Shown one piece after another: positions 1-8,730 of a DNA stretch of 49,617 bases; the first letter of the stretch is position 1, and each line of letters begins with the position of its first letter. The notes under the pieces were generated by a model. It saw nothing but the letters and a program-made list of their open reading frames with translations. It was not told where the DNA came from and did not search any database. The DNA lies in the NCBI GenBank assembly GCA_002238445.1, contig MPML01000032.1, forward strand, positions 1 through 49,617. The letters run 5' to 3'. The translations under genes and the position numbers were made by a program. This DNA is from Caldilineaceae bacterium bin5 (lineage in GTDB: Bacteria; Chloroflexota; Anaerolineae; Caldilineales; Caldilineaceae).

Positions 1-291
1 CAGTCCATCGCTATCGGCAGGGCGATTCATTTTGGCGCCAAACTCCTGATCCTTGACGAGCCGACGTCAGCTCTTTCGGTTGCTGAAACACAGAAAGTGC
101 TGAACTATATCGAGAACGCAAAAACTCAAGGGCTTCCTGTCATTTTCATTACCCACAATGTCAATCACATTTACCAGGTGTCAGACAGCTACACAATCAT
201 CCGCCAGGGAGAGAAGGTCGGCACTTACCAGAAAGGTGACCTTTCGCAGCAAGACATTGCTGACCTGATAACCGGTGCGCGGGAAAAATAG
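1..291 (+). CDS. Sugar ABC transporter ATP-binding protein (3' end only)
   Basis: The frame is open from the first base, so this is the C-terminal 96 residues of a longer gene. It begins just after the ABC signature and shows the Walker B/D-loop stretch LLILDEPTSALS and the H-loop in VIFITHNV. The protein ends about 45 residues after the H-loop, which fits a single-domain ATPase such as FrcA rather than the two-domain RbsA/MglA type. It would energise uptake of a sugar or polyol at the inner face of the membrane. It lies 15 bases before a dehydrogenase of the catabolic cluster, so the imported substrate is probably the one degraded downstream. The substrate cannot be read from this fragment. 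Confidence 0.9.
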   Translation, partial: QSIAIGRAIHFGAKLLILDEPTSALSVAETQKVLNYIENAKTQGLPVIFITHNVNHIYQVSDSYTIIRQGEKVGTYQKGDLSQQDIADLITGAREK

Positions 292-306
292 GGTAGACTT
301 ACAATC

Positions 307-1173
307 GTGAATGAAAACAGATTAGATCCACAGAATTCGCACATTTCTCTGCAGGGCAAATTCGCCGTTGTCACAGGCAGTACCCAAGGGCTTGGCGAAG
401 CGGCTGTGCGACTTTTTGCGGAACGGGGCGCGGCCGGAGTCATTGTGAGCGGGCGAAATGCCGACCGGGGCAATGCGGTGGCGGAGGACCTGCGTGCAGG
501 CGGCTGCCAAGCTCATTTTGTGCAGGCCGACCTGGCCGACGTGGACGCATGCGGCAGCATCGTGGCTGAAGCAGACAGGCAGTTTGGAGCCCTGCACGTC
601 CTTGTCAACTGCGGCGCGCTCACAGTACGCGGCAACATTTGGGACACGACTTCTGCCCTCTTCGATCAGATGATTGCGGTGAATGCGCGGGCGCCGTTTC
701 TGCTCATGCAGGATGCCTGTAAGCTGATGCGGCGCGAGGGTAATGGCGGGGCCATCGTCAACATTTCCAGCGTTGCCTCCTATGGCAGCGAACAGTTTCT
801 GCTTCCCTATACGGCCTCTAAGAGCGCGTTGAACGCGATGACCAAGAATGTCGCCTTCGCGGTGATGCGTTACCAGATCCGCGTGAATGCGCTGGCTGTC
901 GGCTGGATGGATTCGCCGGCCGAGGATTTCATTCAGCGCAAGTTTCATTCTGACGGGGAAGACTGGCTGGAAGCTGCGGAACGCGAGCAACCATTTGGCC
1001 GTTTGCTCAAAACGGACGAAGTGGCGCGGGCAATCGCCTTTCTGGCCTCCGACGAGTCCGGAATGATGACAGGCACCATCATCGACTTCGACCAGTCGGT
1101 GCGGGGCGCGGGGCCGGTGTCAAAGCCGCCGCCGTTAGATGATCCTTACTGGCGCATTGGCGCCAAGGACTAG
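307..1173 (+). CDS. SDR-family NAD(P)-dependent oxidoreductase
   Basis: A 288-residue short-chain dehydrogenase. The cofactor motif TGSTQGLG lies near residue 23, the usual NNAG motif is altered to VNCGA, the catalytic serine is S155 in ISSVAS, and the active-site pair is Y168/K172 in YTASK. These features define a classical Rossmann-fold SDR that oxidises or reduces a hydroxyl/keto group. The start is GTG with only a weak upstream AGGG. It follows the transporter ATPase by 15 bases and precedes a Gfo/Idh dehydrogenase and iolD, so oxidation of a cyclitol or sugar hydroxyl is the likely role. The exact substrate is not visible. Confidence 0.88.
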   Translation: MNENRLDPQNSHISLQGKFAVVTGSTQGLGEAAVRLFAERGAAGVIVSGRNADRGNAVAEDLRAGGCQAHFVQADLADVDACGSIVAEADRQFGALHVLVNCGALTVRGNIWDTTSALFDQMIAVNARAPFLLMQDACKLMRREGNGGAIVNISSVASYGSEQFLLPYTASKSALNAMTKNVAFAVMRYQIRVNALAVGWMDSPAEDFIQRKFHSDGEDWLEAAEREQPFGRLLKTDEVARAIAFLASDESGMMTGTIIDFDQSVRGAGPVSKPPPLDDPYWRIGAKD

Positions 1174-1285
1174 GGCGTAAAGGGTCCGGCCGTCGTCTTC
1201 TCTGGCGACATGGCGTTGGACGATGACTGACGCCTACTGGCAGCTGTAGATTCGGGCCGAATTTCAACACGGAACGAAAGGACAT

Positions 1286-2296
1286 ATGAGCAACAGGGTA
1301 AACATTGGTGTTATCGGCGCAGGGGGAATGGGCGGCCGACACGCGGTCAATCTAACTGATGCCGTGGCCGGGGCCAAGGTGACCGCCATCATGGATGTCG
1401 ACTCGGCGCGTGCCGAAGAGATAGCGGCAAGGTGCGGAGGCGCCAAAGTTTTCGCGGATGCTGAACAGCTGGTTGCGGCGCCGGATGTTGATGCAGTGGT
1501 GATCGCGGCGCCGAATCGCTTTCATGCCGGATTGACGTTGTCGTGTATCGCGGCCGGCAAGCCTGTACTATGCGAAAAGCCGTTGGCATCGGACGGCGAG
1601 GAGGCCCGCGGGGTGGTTGACACCGAGACCGCCGGCGGAAAACGGCTGGTGCAGGTTGGTTTCATGCGTCAGTATGACCCCGACCATGTTGCCGTCAAAC
1701 AGGTTAGCGATAGCGGCAAACAGGGCCAACCGCTCGTAATTCGCAGCGTCCATATCAACCCAAGTTGGGGTGACATCCCGTCGCTGAGTGACGTCATCAA
1801 CGGCTCGCTGATCCATGACATTCACTCTGCACGTTGGATGATGGGGGATGAAATTGCCCGCGTTCATACATCCTTCATTCCGTTCTCGCCCACTCAACCC
1901 CTCAGCGCGCGCTATGTCATGATCCAGTTGCACTTTCGCAACGGCACTCTAGGTAGCCTTGAGTGCAACTCGGACTCAGGATACGGCTATGAGATCACTG
2001 TAAGCATTACCGGAGAAACTGGTGTGGTCCAGTCGAGTCCTTTGCCACACCCGATTGTGCGCCACAGTAACGCAAGCAGCCAGTGGATTGAAGAGGACTG
2101 GTTACAGCGTTTCAATACAGCTTATGTCAATGAAGCGCAGGCGTGGGTGCAGTCCATCCTGGACGGAGAGGCCGCGGGACCGAGCGCGTGGGATGGATAT
2201 GTTGCAATTCTGGTGGCCGACGCCGGCATTGAATCAGGACTGCAGGCACAGCCAGTTGCGGTAGAGGTACCGGAAATGCCTGCGCTCTATGGGTAG
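1286..2296 (+). CDS. Gfo/Idh/MocA-family oxidoreductase (inositol 2-dehydrogenase-like)
   Basis: A 336-residue NAD(P)-dependent sugar/polyol dehydrogenase. The N-terminal Rossmann motif is GAGGMGGRHA at about residues 10-19, and the family lysine is K98 in CEKPLA. The segment LIHDIHSARWMMG near residue 175 holds the acidic/histidine pair expected at the active site. An AAAGGA Shine-Dalgarno lies just before the ATG. Families of this kind oxidise inositol isomers, glucose and related compounds. Its place directly before iolD makes an inositol or keto-inositol substrate likely. It is one of four Gfo/Idh paralogs in the first 11 kb and is not obviously the main IolG, which I place at 9852-10871. 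Confidence 0.88.
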   Translation: MSNRVNIGVIGAGGMGGRHAVNLTDAVAGAKVTAIMDVDSARAEEIAARCGGAKVFADAEQLVAAPDVDAVVIAAPNRFHAGLTLSCIAAGKPVLCEKPLASDGEEARGVVDTETAGGKRLVQVGFMRQYDPDHVAVKQVSDSGKQGQPLVIRSVHINPSWGDIPSLSDVINGSLIHDIHSARWMMGDEIARVHTSFIPFSPTQPLSARYVMIQLHFRNGTLGSLECNSDSGYGYEITVSITGETGVVQSSPLPHPIVRHSNASSQWIEEDWLQRFNTAYVNEAQAWVQSILDGEAAGPSAWDGYVAILVADAGIESGLQAQPVAVEVPEMPALYG

Positions 2297-2368
2297 AGAC
2301 ATACGCCACCCCGAGCGGTGAAGCCGCCACTTTCAGAATATTATTCTGAAGCAAAGATGAGGAAGAAA

Positions 2369-4282
2369 ATGAACACTGAACGATTGACAATGGCACAGGC
2401 GATTGTTCGCTTTCTCAAGAATCAGTACAGCGAACGCGATGGTGTGGAACAGCCTTTCTTTGGCGGCTGTTTTGGCATTTTCGGGCACGGCAATGTTGCA
2501 GGAATGGGCCAGGCGCTGCAGCAATATCCGGATTTTCGCTATTTTCAGACGCGCAACGAGCAGGCGATGGTGCATACCGCGGCTGCTTACGCCAAACACA
2601 GCAACCGGCTGCGGACTCTGGCCTGTACAAGCTCAATCGGTCCGGGCGCGACCAACATGGTGAGCGGCGCGGCAACGGCAACGATCAACCGGCTGCCGGT
2701 ACTGCTCCTGCCGGGCGACATTTTTGCCCGCCGCAATGTTGCTCCGGTCTTGCAGCAGTTGGAATCGGAGCACAGCCAGGATATCTCGGTCAACGACTGC
2801 TTCAAACCGGTCAGCCGTTATTGGGACCGGATAAACCGGCCCGATCAACTCATCACTTCGCTGATTGAGGCGACGCGCGTTCTTACCAGTCCGGCCGACA
2901 CGGGTGCGGTGACGCTTTCGATCCCGCAGGATGTCCAGACCGAAGCCTTTGATTATCCATCGGCGCTGTTCGACAAGCGCGTATGGTCGATTCAACGCAA
3001 CCGGCCGGACCGGGCTGCGCTAGAGCAGGCGGCGGCAGTAATCCGGGCGGCGAAAAAGCCGCTGATTATTGCCGGGGGCGGTGTACTGTACAGCGAGGCG
3101 ACCGCGGTGTTGCGGGAATTTGTGGACCGGTTCGGCATTCCTGTGGCCGAGACGATGGCAGGCAAAGGCAGTCTTCTTTTCGACCACCCGCTGCAGTTGG
3201 GCGCGGCCGGCGCAACCGGCACTTTCGCGTGCGAGCAGGTGGCGGACGAGGCAGATGTGGTGATTGGCATCGGCACGCGTTACAGCGATTTCACCACTTC
3301 GAGCAAGACTGCGTTCAAGCATCCGGACGTTCAGTTCGTGAACATAAATGTGGCTGAGTTTGACGCGTACAAACACTGCGCAATTGCCCTGGTTGGGGAT
3401 GCCCGCGTGACGCTGGAAGAGCTGGGTGAAGCGCTGGGCGGCTATCGCAATAGCGGCGAGAGTGTCGCACAGGCGCAGCGGTTGCATGACGAATGGGAGG
3501 CCGAAGTCCAGCGCAACTATGACACACTTACCGCTGAGAGCGGGCTTCCTTACCAAGGCGCGCTTATTGGCGCGGTGAACGACCAGGGCGACGCGGAGGC
3601 GGTGATGGTCGCCGCGGCAGGCAGCCTACCGGGAGACATGCATAAGTTGTGGCGCGCGCGCCACGCCAAGCAGTACCACCTCGAATACGGCTATTCCTGT
3701 ATGGGCTATGAAATTGCCGGCGGGCTGGGCGTCAAGATGGCCGAGCCGGATCGGGAGGTCTACGTGATGGTGGGCGACGGCAGCTTTTTGATGATGAATT
3801 CCGATCTGATCACATCGATCCAGGAGGGCTATAAGCTGACCCTCATTCTGATGGACAATACCGGTTTTCGTTCGATCGGGGCTCTCAGCCGCTCGTTGGG
3901 TCAGGGCGGATTCGGCACGCGCTACATCTATCCCGATCAGGTCGAGGCGGCTCATCGCAACGGCAAGTCCTTTAACGGGCTGCCGACTGACGAGTCCGGA
4001 CATGACGTCGAGCCGCTGCCGGTAGATTTGGCGACGAACGCCGAGAGCCTGGGGTGTCACGTCATTCGTTGCGAGAGTGTGAGCGACGTTGTGCAGGCGT
4101 TGCAAGACGCCAAGTCGGTTGACAGGACGACGGTTATCTACGTACGGAATGATCGTTACCTGGGCGTACCGGGCTACAGTTGGTGGGATGTGCCGGTGGC
4201 TGAGGTGAGCGAGTTGGATTCGGTCAACGCGGCGCGCGAGGAGTGGGAAGAGCAGCGCACGCAGGAACGATATTATCTGTAA
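2369..4282 (+). CDS. iolD: 3D-(3,5/4)-trihydroxycyclohexane-1,2-dione hydrolase (decyclizing)
   Basis: A ThDP-dependent enzyme that opens the ring of trihydroxycyclohexane-1,2-dione to 5-deoxy-glucuronate in myo-inositol breakdown. From the ATG at 2369 the product is 637 residues, the length I recall for Bacillus IolD, and begins MNTERLTMAQA like that family. E64 in RNEQAM is the likely cofactor-activating glutamate, FGIFGHGNV is typical of IolD, and MVGDGS near residue 468 begins the ThDP/Mg binding motif. Earlier in-frame starts exist at 2318 (GTG) and 2357 (ATG). The GAGGAAG just upstream of 2369 and the family N-terminus favour 2369. This gene gives the cluster its inositol identity. Confidence 0.93.
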   Translation: MNTERLTMAQAIVRFLKNQYSERDGVEQPFFGGCFGIFGHGNVAGMGQALQQYPDFRYFQTRNEQAMVHTAAAYAKHSNRLRTLACTSSIGPGATNMVSGAATATINRLPVLLLPGDIFARRNVAPVLQQLESEHSQDISVNDCFKPVSRYWDRINRPDQLITSLIEATRVLTSPADTGAVTLSIPQDVQTEAFDYPSALFDKRVWSIQRNRPDRAALEQAAAVIRAAKKPLIIAGGGVLYSEATAVLREFVDRFGIPVAETMAGKGSLLFDHPLQLGAAGATGTFACEQVADEADVVIGIGTRYSDFTTSSKTAFKHPDVQFVNINVAEFDAYKHCAIALVGDARVTLEELGEALGGYRNSGESVAQAQRLHDEWEAEVQRNYDTLTAESGLPYQGALIGAVNDQGDAEAVMVAAAGSLPGDMHKLWRARHAKQYHLEYGYSCMGYEIAGGLGVKMAEPDREVYVMVGDGSFLMMNSDLITSIQEGYKLTLILMDNTGFRSIGALSRSLGQGGFGTRYIYPDQVEAAHRNGKSFNGLPTDESGHDVEPLPVDLATNAESLGCHVIRCESVSDVVQALQDAKSVDRTTVIYVRNDRYLGVPGYSWWDVPVAEVSELDSVNAAREEWEEQRTQERYYL

Positions 4283-4314
4283 GGGCGTAGAAGACATGCC
4301 GCGAGATTGAGCCG

Positions 4315-4863
4315 ATGGATCTGGTAGTTTTGGCAGGGCTGCCCGGGGTCGGAAAACTGACTGTAGGCCGAGCGCTGGCAGACGTTACAGGGTATCGTCT
4401 CTTTCACAACCACCTCACGGTGGACCTGGCACTGTCTCTATTTGAATTTGGCAGCCCACCGTTTGTTGAATTGAGAGAAGAGATCTGGCTGGCGTCAATT
4501 GAAAGGGCATTCGGAGCAGAGCTGGAAGGAGTAGTTTTCACACTCGCGTTTGACCGCACAGTTCGCGACCGATTTGTCGACCAGATACAGAAGATTGGCT
4601 TGTTATCCGGCGGCACTGTGCGTTTCGTGGAGTTGACCTGCCGGCAGGATGAACTTGAGAGCCGATTGGTCCAGCCTTCGCGCGCAGAGTTTGGCAAGCT
4701 GCGCTCGGTGGAGCAACTGTTTGCGCTACATCAGATGGGGGCATTCGAGGGACCGCGCCTACCACCTGACAGGTTGCAAGTCGACACGACAGGGCGCTCT
4801 GCAGAAGAAGTGGCCGGCCAGATTGTGACTGAACTCAGCATGTCGACAATGAATGGTGGATAG
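4315..4863 (+). CDS. P-loop nucleotide kinase-like protein (AAA_33/shikimate kinase type)
   Basis: A 182-residue protein opening with the Walker A motif GLPGVGKLT (lysine at residue 14). It has the size and layout of small-molecule phosphotransferases such as gluconate or shikimate kinase. FHNHLTVDL follows where the substrate lid region would begin, and VVFTLAFD is a probable central strand. It lies 32 bases after iolD and in the same orientation. In Bacillus a kinase (IolC, PfkB family) acts after IolD, but this protein is not PfkB-like, so a role as the missing kinase is only a guess. It may instead be an unrelated passenger. The start has little Shine-Dalgarno support. Confidence 0.72.
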   Translation: MDLVVLAGLPGVGKLTVGRALADVTGYRLFHNHLTVDLALSLFEFGSPPFVELREEIWLASIERAFGAELEGVVFTLAFDRTVRDRFVDQIQKIGLLSGGTVRFVELTCRQDELESRLVQPSRAEFGKLRSVEQLFALHQMGAFEGPRLPPDRLQVDTTGRSAEEVAGQIVTELSMSTMNGG

Positions 4864-4897
4864 CCTGGGTACAAAGCAAGGGAATGGTTGGGCAATC

Positions 4898-5375
4898 ATG
4901 ACGGTCTTACCAGAGACATTCCTGGGAGAAGATTACGAGCTTGAGCGTGGGTAACCCATGCCGAGTTTCAATCATTATTATGTGCAGTCGCAATTGCATG
5001 TTGCACTCCATGCGGCCTGCGGAGAAAGATTTTTCGTCGGCGGGGAACTATCGCTAGCGACTGAACCGACGACGACGCCAGACATCTCCATTCGCAATTT
5101 TCGAAATCCTGACTGGCTGCAAGATGAAATACGGGCGGCGGGCCCCCCAATTGCAGTAGTAGAGTTTTTGTCGCCTTATCAAAGTGTGAACGAAATTATC
5201 CCCTAAAATAGAGACCTATTTCGACTTCGTGATCAAGTCTGTGTGGCTCGTGCAGCCGCCGCTCAAACAGGCAGCAGTCTTAACGCCTGAATTGGAGCCG
5301 CAGATCTTTATTCAAGGCGATATCATTGACCCGATACTGGACGTCATAGTGGCGCTGAAAGAAATTTTCTCATAA
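4898..5375 (+). pseudogene. Broken Uma2-family (DUF820) endonuclease gene
   Basis: Pieces of a Uma2 PD-(D/E)XK nuclease are spread over two frames. The first piece starts at ATG 4898 and hits an in-frame TAA at 4952. The same frame resumes at once and continues to TAA 5204, carrying TTPDISI and PPIAVVEFLSP, the family's acidic active-site region. The rest, KIETYFDFVIKSVWLV to the stop at 5373, is shifted by one base. Removing one C from the CCCC run at about 5200-5203 restores EIIPKIETYF, so a single-base insertion is the probable lesion besides the early stop. An intact relative is present at 37691-38242. It separates the kinase gene from iolA. Confidence 0.82.
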
Positions 5376-5389
5376 GCGAGGAAGGATGT

Positions 5390-6877
5390 ATGACACAGAA
5401 ACAGGAACTACTTAATTTCGTCAATGGCCAGTGGCAGCGCAGCGGGGCAGGGGACGCGATTGATGTGCTGAACCCGGCCACGGGCGCCGCGATTGCTACG
5501 GTGGGCCTGTCGCCGGCCGCTGAAGTGGATGACGCAGTGCGAGCGGGACTGGATGCCTATGCTGAGTGGCGGGAAACGCCGGTCGTCGACCGCGTTCAGC
5601 CGCTGTTCCGGCTGAAGATGCTGCTGGAAGAGCATGTAGATGACATTGGGCGCGTACTTACTACTGAATGCGGCAAGACCTTTGTCGAAAGCGTAGGTGA
5701 ATTGCGACGGGGCATCGAGAATGTGGAAGTCGCGTGCGGTACGCCGTCGTTGATCCAGGGGTGGAACAATGAGGACATCGCAAGCGGCATTGACGAGCAC
5801 ATGATACGGCAACCGCTGGGTGTTGTGGCCGCGATCACGCCATTTAATTTTCCCGGCATGATACCTCTGTGGTTTCTTCCCTATGCCGTCGCAACGGGCA
5901 ACTGCTTCATTCTCAAGCCCAGCGAAAAGGTGCCGATGACAACGCAGAAGCTGTTTGCTTTGATTGAGGAGGCAGGCTTCCCGCCAGGCGTAGTGCAGCT
6001 GGTTAACGGTGGAGCAGATACGGTCAATGCCATTCTCGATCACCCCGATATTCGCGCCATCAGTTTCGTTGGCTCGACAGCGGTGGCGAAGTATGTCTAC
6101 AGCCGCGCCACTGCCAACGGTAAGCGCGCCCAATGCCAGGGCGGGGCCAAAAACCCTGTGGTAATCATGCCGGACGCCAATATCGAGACCACTACCCAGA
6201 TGATGGGCGATTCGGCGTTCGGCTGCGCGGGCCAGCGCTGCCTGGCGGTATCGGTGGCGGTGACAGTCGGCGAGGCAAAGGATCCCTTCACGGAAGGCAT
6301 CGCTGACCTGGCCGCGAGCCGCAAGGTCGGCTACGGCCTGGACGAAGCAACGGAGATGGGGCCCGTCATCACCGGCGAGAGCAAGCAGCGGATTGAAGGT
6401 CTGATTGAGGTGGGCGCGCAAGAAGGCGCGCGCGTGCTGGTGGATGGCAGGCAGAAGAGCGTGGCCGGATACGATGACGGCTACTGGGTTTTCCCCACGG
6501 TTCTCGACGCGGTAGAGCCGACCAGCCAGATTGCCCGCACCGAGATTTTTGGTCCGGTTTTGAGCCTGATGCACGCGGATACGATAGACGACGCGATTGC
6601 ACTGGTAAATGACCGCAGCGTAAACGGATACGGCAACATGGCCTGCCTCTTCACGAGCAGCGGCGCGGTGGCGCGGCAGTTCCGCCACGAGGTGGATGCC
6701 GGCAACATTGGCATCAACATCGGCGTGGCCGCGCCGATGGCCTTCTTCCCATTCAGCGGCTGGAACGAGAGTTTCTTCGGCGACCTTCATGCCCAGAGCC
6801 GGCACGGAATCGAGTTTTACACGCAGACTAAGGTTGTGGTGGAGCGTTGGCCGCAGGAGTGGAGCCGAAAGTTCTAG
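5390..6877 (+). CDS. iolA: Methylmalonate-semialdehyde dehydrogenase (CoA-acylating)
   Basis: A 495-residue aldehyde dehydrogenase of the MmsA/IolA class, which converts malonate or methylmalonate semialdehyde with CoA and NAD to acetyl- or propionyl-CoA and CO2. The catalytic cysteine is C284 in FGCAGQRC, and [14 protein letters not shown] near residue 150 and the SFVGST segment are typical of the CoA-dependent subgroup. AGGAAGG precedes the ATG. MmsA enzymes also serve valine breakdown. The nearby iolD and IolG-like dehydrogenase favour the inositol pathway, where IolA performs the last step. The symbol could equally be mmsA. Confidence 0.92.
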   Translation: MTQKQELLNFVNGQWQRSGAGDAIDVLNPATGAAIATVGLSPAAEVDDAVRAGLDAYAEWRETPVVDRVQPLFRLKMLLEEHVDDIGRVLTTECGKTFVESVGELRRGIENVEVACGTPSLIQGWNNEDIASGIDEHMIRQPLGVVAAITPFNFPGMIPLWFLPYAVATGNCFILKPSEKVPMTTQKLFALIEEAGFPPGVVQLVNGGADTVNAILDHPDIRAISFVGSTAVAKYVYSRATANGKRAQCQGGAKNPVVIMPDANIETTTQMMGDSAFGCAGQRCLAVSVAVTVGEAKDPFTEGIADLAASRKVGYGLDEATEMGPVITGESKQRIEGLIEVGAQEGARVLVDGRQKSVAGYDDGYWVFPTVLDAVEPTSQIARTEIFGPVLSLMHADTIDDAIALVNDRSVNGYGNMACLFTSSGAVARQFRHEVDAGNIGINIGVAAPMAFFPFSGWNESFFGDLHAQSRHGIEFYTQTKVVVERWPQEWSRKF

Positions 6878-7117
6878 GCGCAAGCGGCTGACGACTGGCC
6901 CTTACGGCTTTACTTGTTGCCAGCCGGCTTCGTTATTCAGTGGCCGCTCACAGCTGTAAGGCGCTGGCTGGGTCTGTCTGAAACGGTAGCTGCTGGGCCG
7001 CAGCAGGTGTGAGTCTTGACAAACTTTTTGTCTTCGCCGCGATTCGGGCGATTTGACGACGTGTTCGGTTGGCAGCCGACAGGTTGGTGGAGCGGCCCTG
7101 CTGGTATGAAGGCGTCC
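6878..7117. other. Non-coding interval after iolA
   Basis: No convincing gene is seen here. A perfect TTGACA lies at about 7016-7021 but no good -10 box follows at normal distance. A short GC-rich inverted repeat (CTGCTG/CAGCAG) is present near 6990-7006. The interval leads into the first, partial copy of the palindromic repeat. Confidence 0.5.
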
Positions 7118-7160
7118 GGTTGGTGAGCGATGGTTTTGTAGGGGGCGTTGCGGGGGCGCG
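7118..7160 (+). repeat. Partial copy (A) of the ~80 bp palindromic repeat
   Basis: This matches the first half of the repeat: a GGTTGGTGAGCGATGG start, TTTTGTA, then the G-rich GTTGCGGGGGCGC segment. It stops where the central hairpin would fold back. It lies 192 bases before copy B in the same orientation, so it may be a decayed or truncated duplicate. Confidence 0.75.
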
Positions 7161-7309
7161 GAACTGCGGTTTTAGGTAGTCAGTTTTCAGTTCTTAGTGA
7201 ACTGTGAACTGCGAACGGCAATGGTCAGTGGCATGAGACGGCGAGTAGGGGTGGAGACACTGCTGGCCAGACACGTTGCTGGAGCCGCACGGCTGGAATG
7301 CGCACACAA
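7161..7309. other. Spacer between repeat copies A and B
   Basis: No gene is supported. A small perfect hairpin, CAGTTC-TTAGT-GAACTG, lies at 7188-7204, surrounded by several direct echoes of AACTG. This looks like low-complexity intergenic sequence rather than a coding or RNA gene. Confidence 0.45.
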
Positions 7310-7390
7310 GGTCGGTGAGCGATGGTTTTGTAGGGGGGCGTTGCGGGGGCGCAGCCCCTGCACAAGGGAGGGCCGCAGGCCCGACCGCAC
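7310..7390 (+). repeat. Copy B of the palindromic repeat
   Basis: A full copy running from GGTCGG to CCGACC, which are inverted ends. Inside are two tight hairpins: GCGGGGGC-GCA-GCCCCTGC and GGGCC-GCA-GGCCC. The loop of the second hairpin is GCA here and GAA in copies C, D and E, while the stem is unchanged, which suggests the fold matters. It lies between iolA and a Gfo/Idh gene. Confidence 0.9.
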
Positions 7391-7492
7391 AACTGCAGTT
7401 GTAAGTGGTCAGTGGCGAGGGGAGACGGTTGCGACGCAGTTGCGGGTGAGTAGTTACCCGAAATGTAAGGAAGTGAGGCAAGCGAGGTGCAC

Positions 7493-8680
7493 ATGGCTGA
7501 GGAGATCGGTATTGGTGTAATCGGCATGGGCTGGATGGGGACGGCCCATAGCCGCTCGTATAGATTGGTGAATGACCGTTTCCACGATAGCGGCGTGCGG
7601 GCGCGCCTGGTTATCTGCGCCGATGATGTAGCGCACAGGGCGGAGGAGGCGAGAAGCTCGCTCGGTTTCGCGGAGTCGACTACCGACTGGCACGAGGTTG
7701 TTACCCACCCCGACGTGCAGGTCGTCAACATTGCCGCGCCGAACTTTCTGCATAAGGAGATGGTGGAGGCGGTAACTTCGGCAGGCAAGCATGTTTTTTG
7801 CGAAAAACCGGTCGGGCGCAGCCCGCAGGAAACTGCGGCGATTGAAGGGATGGCACGCGCGGCGGGGGTCATGAGTTTTGTCGGATTCAACTACCGCTGG
7901 GCGCCGATGGTGCAACACTGCAAGAATCTGATCGACGAGGGGAAAATCGGACGCCTGACTCACTACCGGGGCCGGTTCTTTGCCATGTACGGCAGCAACC
8001 CATATGGCATGTTGACCTGGCGATTCAAGAGGGAGCAGGCCGGCCTGGGCGTACTGGGCGATATCATGTCTCACACGGTAGATATGGCCCACATGCTCGC
8101 CGGCCCGATCAAGAGGCTGGTCAGCAGTCGGCATGTCTTCATCGGAGAAAGACCTCTACCGGTACCCGGACAGGGCACCCATTTTTCGGTAGGCAAAGAG
8201 GGCGACCCGACCGGAGAAGTGGAAAACGAGGACTATGTGGGCACGCTGGTCGAGTTTGAGAACGGGGTACAGGGCAGTTTCGAGACCTGCCGCGCGATTT
8301 TTGGGCCGAAGTGCGAAATGTCTTTTGAGGTCAACGGCACAGCCGGGGCGGCCAAATGGAACTTTGAGCGCATGAACGAGTTGGAGCTGTATCTGCCGGG
8401 CGCCGACGGGATGCACGACGGCTACACCACTCTGCTTGGCGGTCCCGCCTACCCTGCGCACGAGCGTTTCAACCCGGGCGATGGAATCGGATTGGGTTAT
8501 GAGGACTTGAAAGTGCTTGAAGCGCATAATTTCCTGATGTCCATAGCGGAAGGCGAGCAACGTGCGCCCAGTTTTGCCGATGCCCTGCGGCTGGCCGAGG
8601 TGCAGGAAGCGATGACCCGTTCGTGGGAGAGCGGCGCGTGGGAGGATGTGCGGCCGTTGACCCTCGAAGGCGTTCTCTAG
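7493..8680 (+). CDS. Gfo/Idh/MocA-family oxidoreductase
   Basis: A 395-residue dehydrogenase with the Rossmann motif [14 protein letters not shown] at its N-terminus and the family lysine K105 in [19 protein letters not shown] near residue 190 is the expected catalytic segment. At 395 residues it is longer than inositol dehydrogenase (about 340), with an insertion-rich C-terminal half. That is common in family members acting on larger or modified sugars. ATG 7493 is preferred over GTG 7487 because GAGG sits at good distance from it. It begins a run of three Gfo/Idh genes on the plus strand, 600 bases after iolA and behind two repeat copies. Substrate unknown. Confidence 0.88.
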   Translation: MAEEIGIGVIGMGWMGTAHSRSYRLVNDRFHDSGVRARLVICADDVAHRAEEARSSLGFAESTTDWHEVVTHPDVQVVNIAAPNFLHKEMVEAVTSAGKHVFCEKPVGRSPQETAAIEGMARAAGVMSFVGFNYRWAPMVQHCKNLIDEGKIGRLTHYRGRFFAMYGSNPYGMLTWRFKREQAGLGVLGDIMSHTVDMAHMLAGPIKRLVSSRHVFIGERPLPVPGQGTHFSVGKEGDPTGEVENEDYVGTLVEFENGVQGSFETCRAIFGPKCEMSFEVNGTAGAAKWNFERMNELELYLPGADGMHDGYTTLLGGPAYPAHERFNPGDGIGLGYEDLKVLEAHNFLMSIAEGEQRAPSFADALRLAEVQEAMTRSWESGAWEDVRPLTLEGVL

Positions 8681-8730
8681 CTAGCGCCCGCTCAAGGGGC
8701 AGACGCAAACTCAAGACGGAGCGAACAGAG

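Noticed and set aside
5408..6883. 491-codon open frame on the minus strand antisense to iolA
   Set aside because: It mirrors the iolA codons, has no family motif and no ribosome site. Iol genes of this composition often leave such antisense frames open.
7197..7520. Open frame through repeat copy B encoding basic, proline/arginine-rich sequence
   Set aside because: It is created by the GC-rich repeat. The same peptide pattern recurs at every copy, on both strands, without a start signal.
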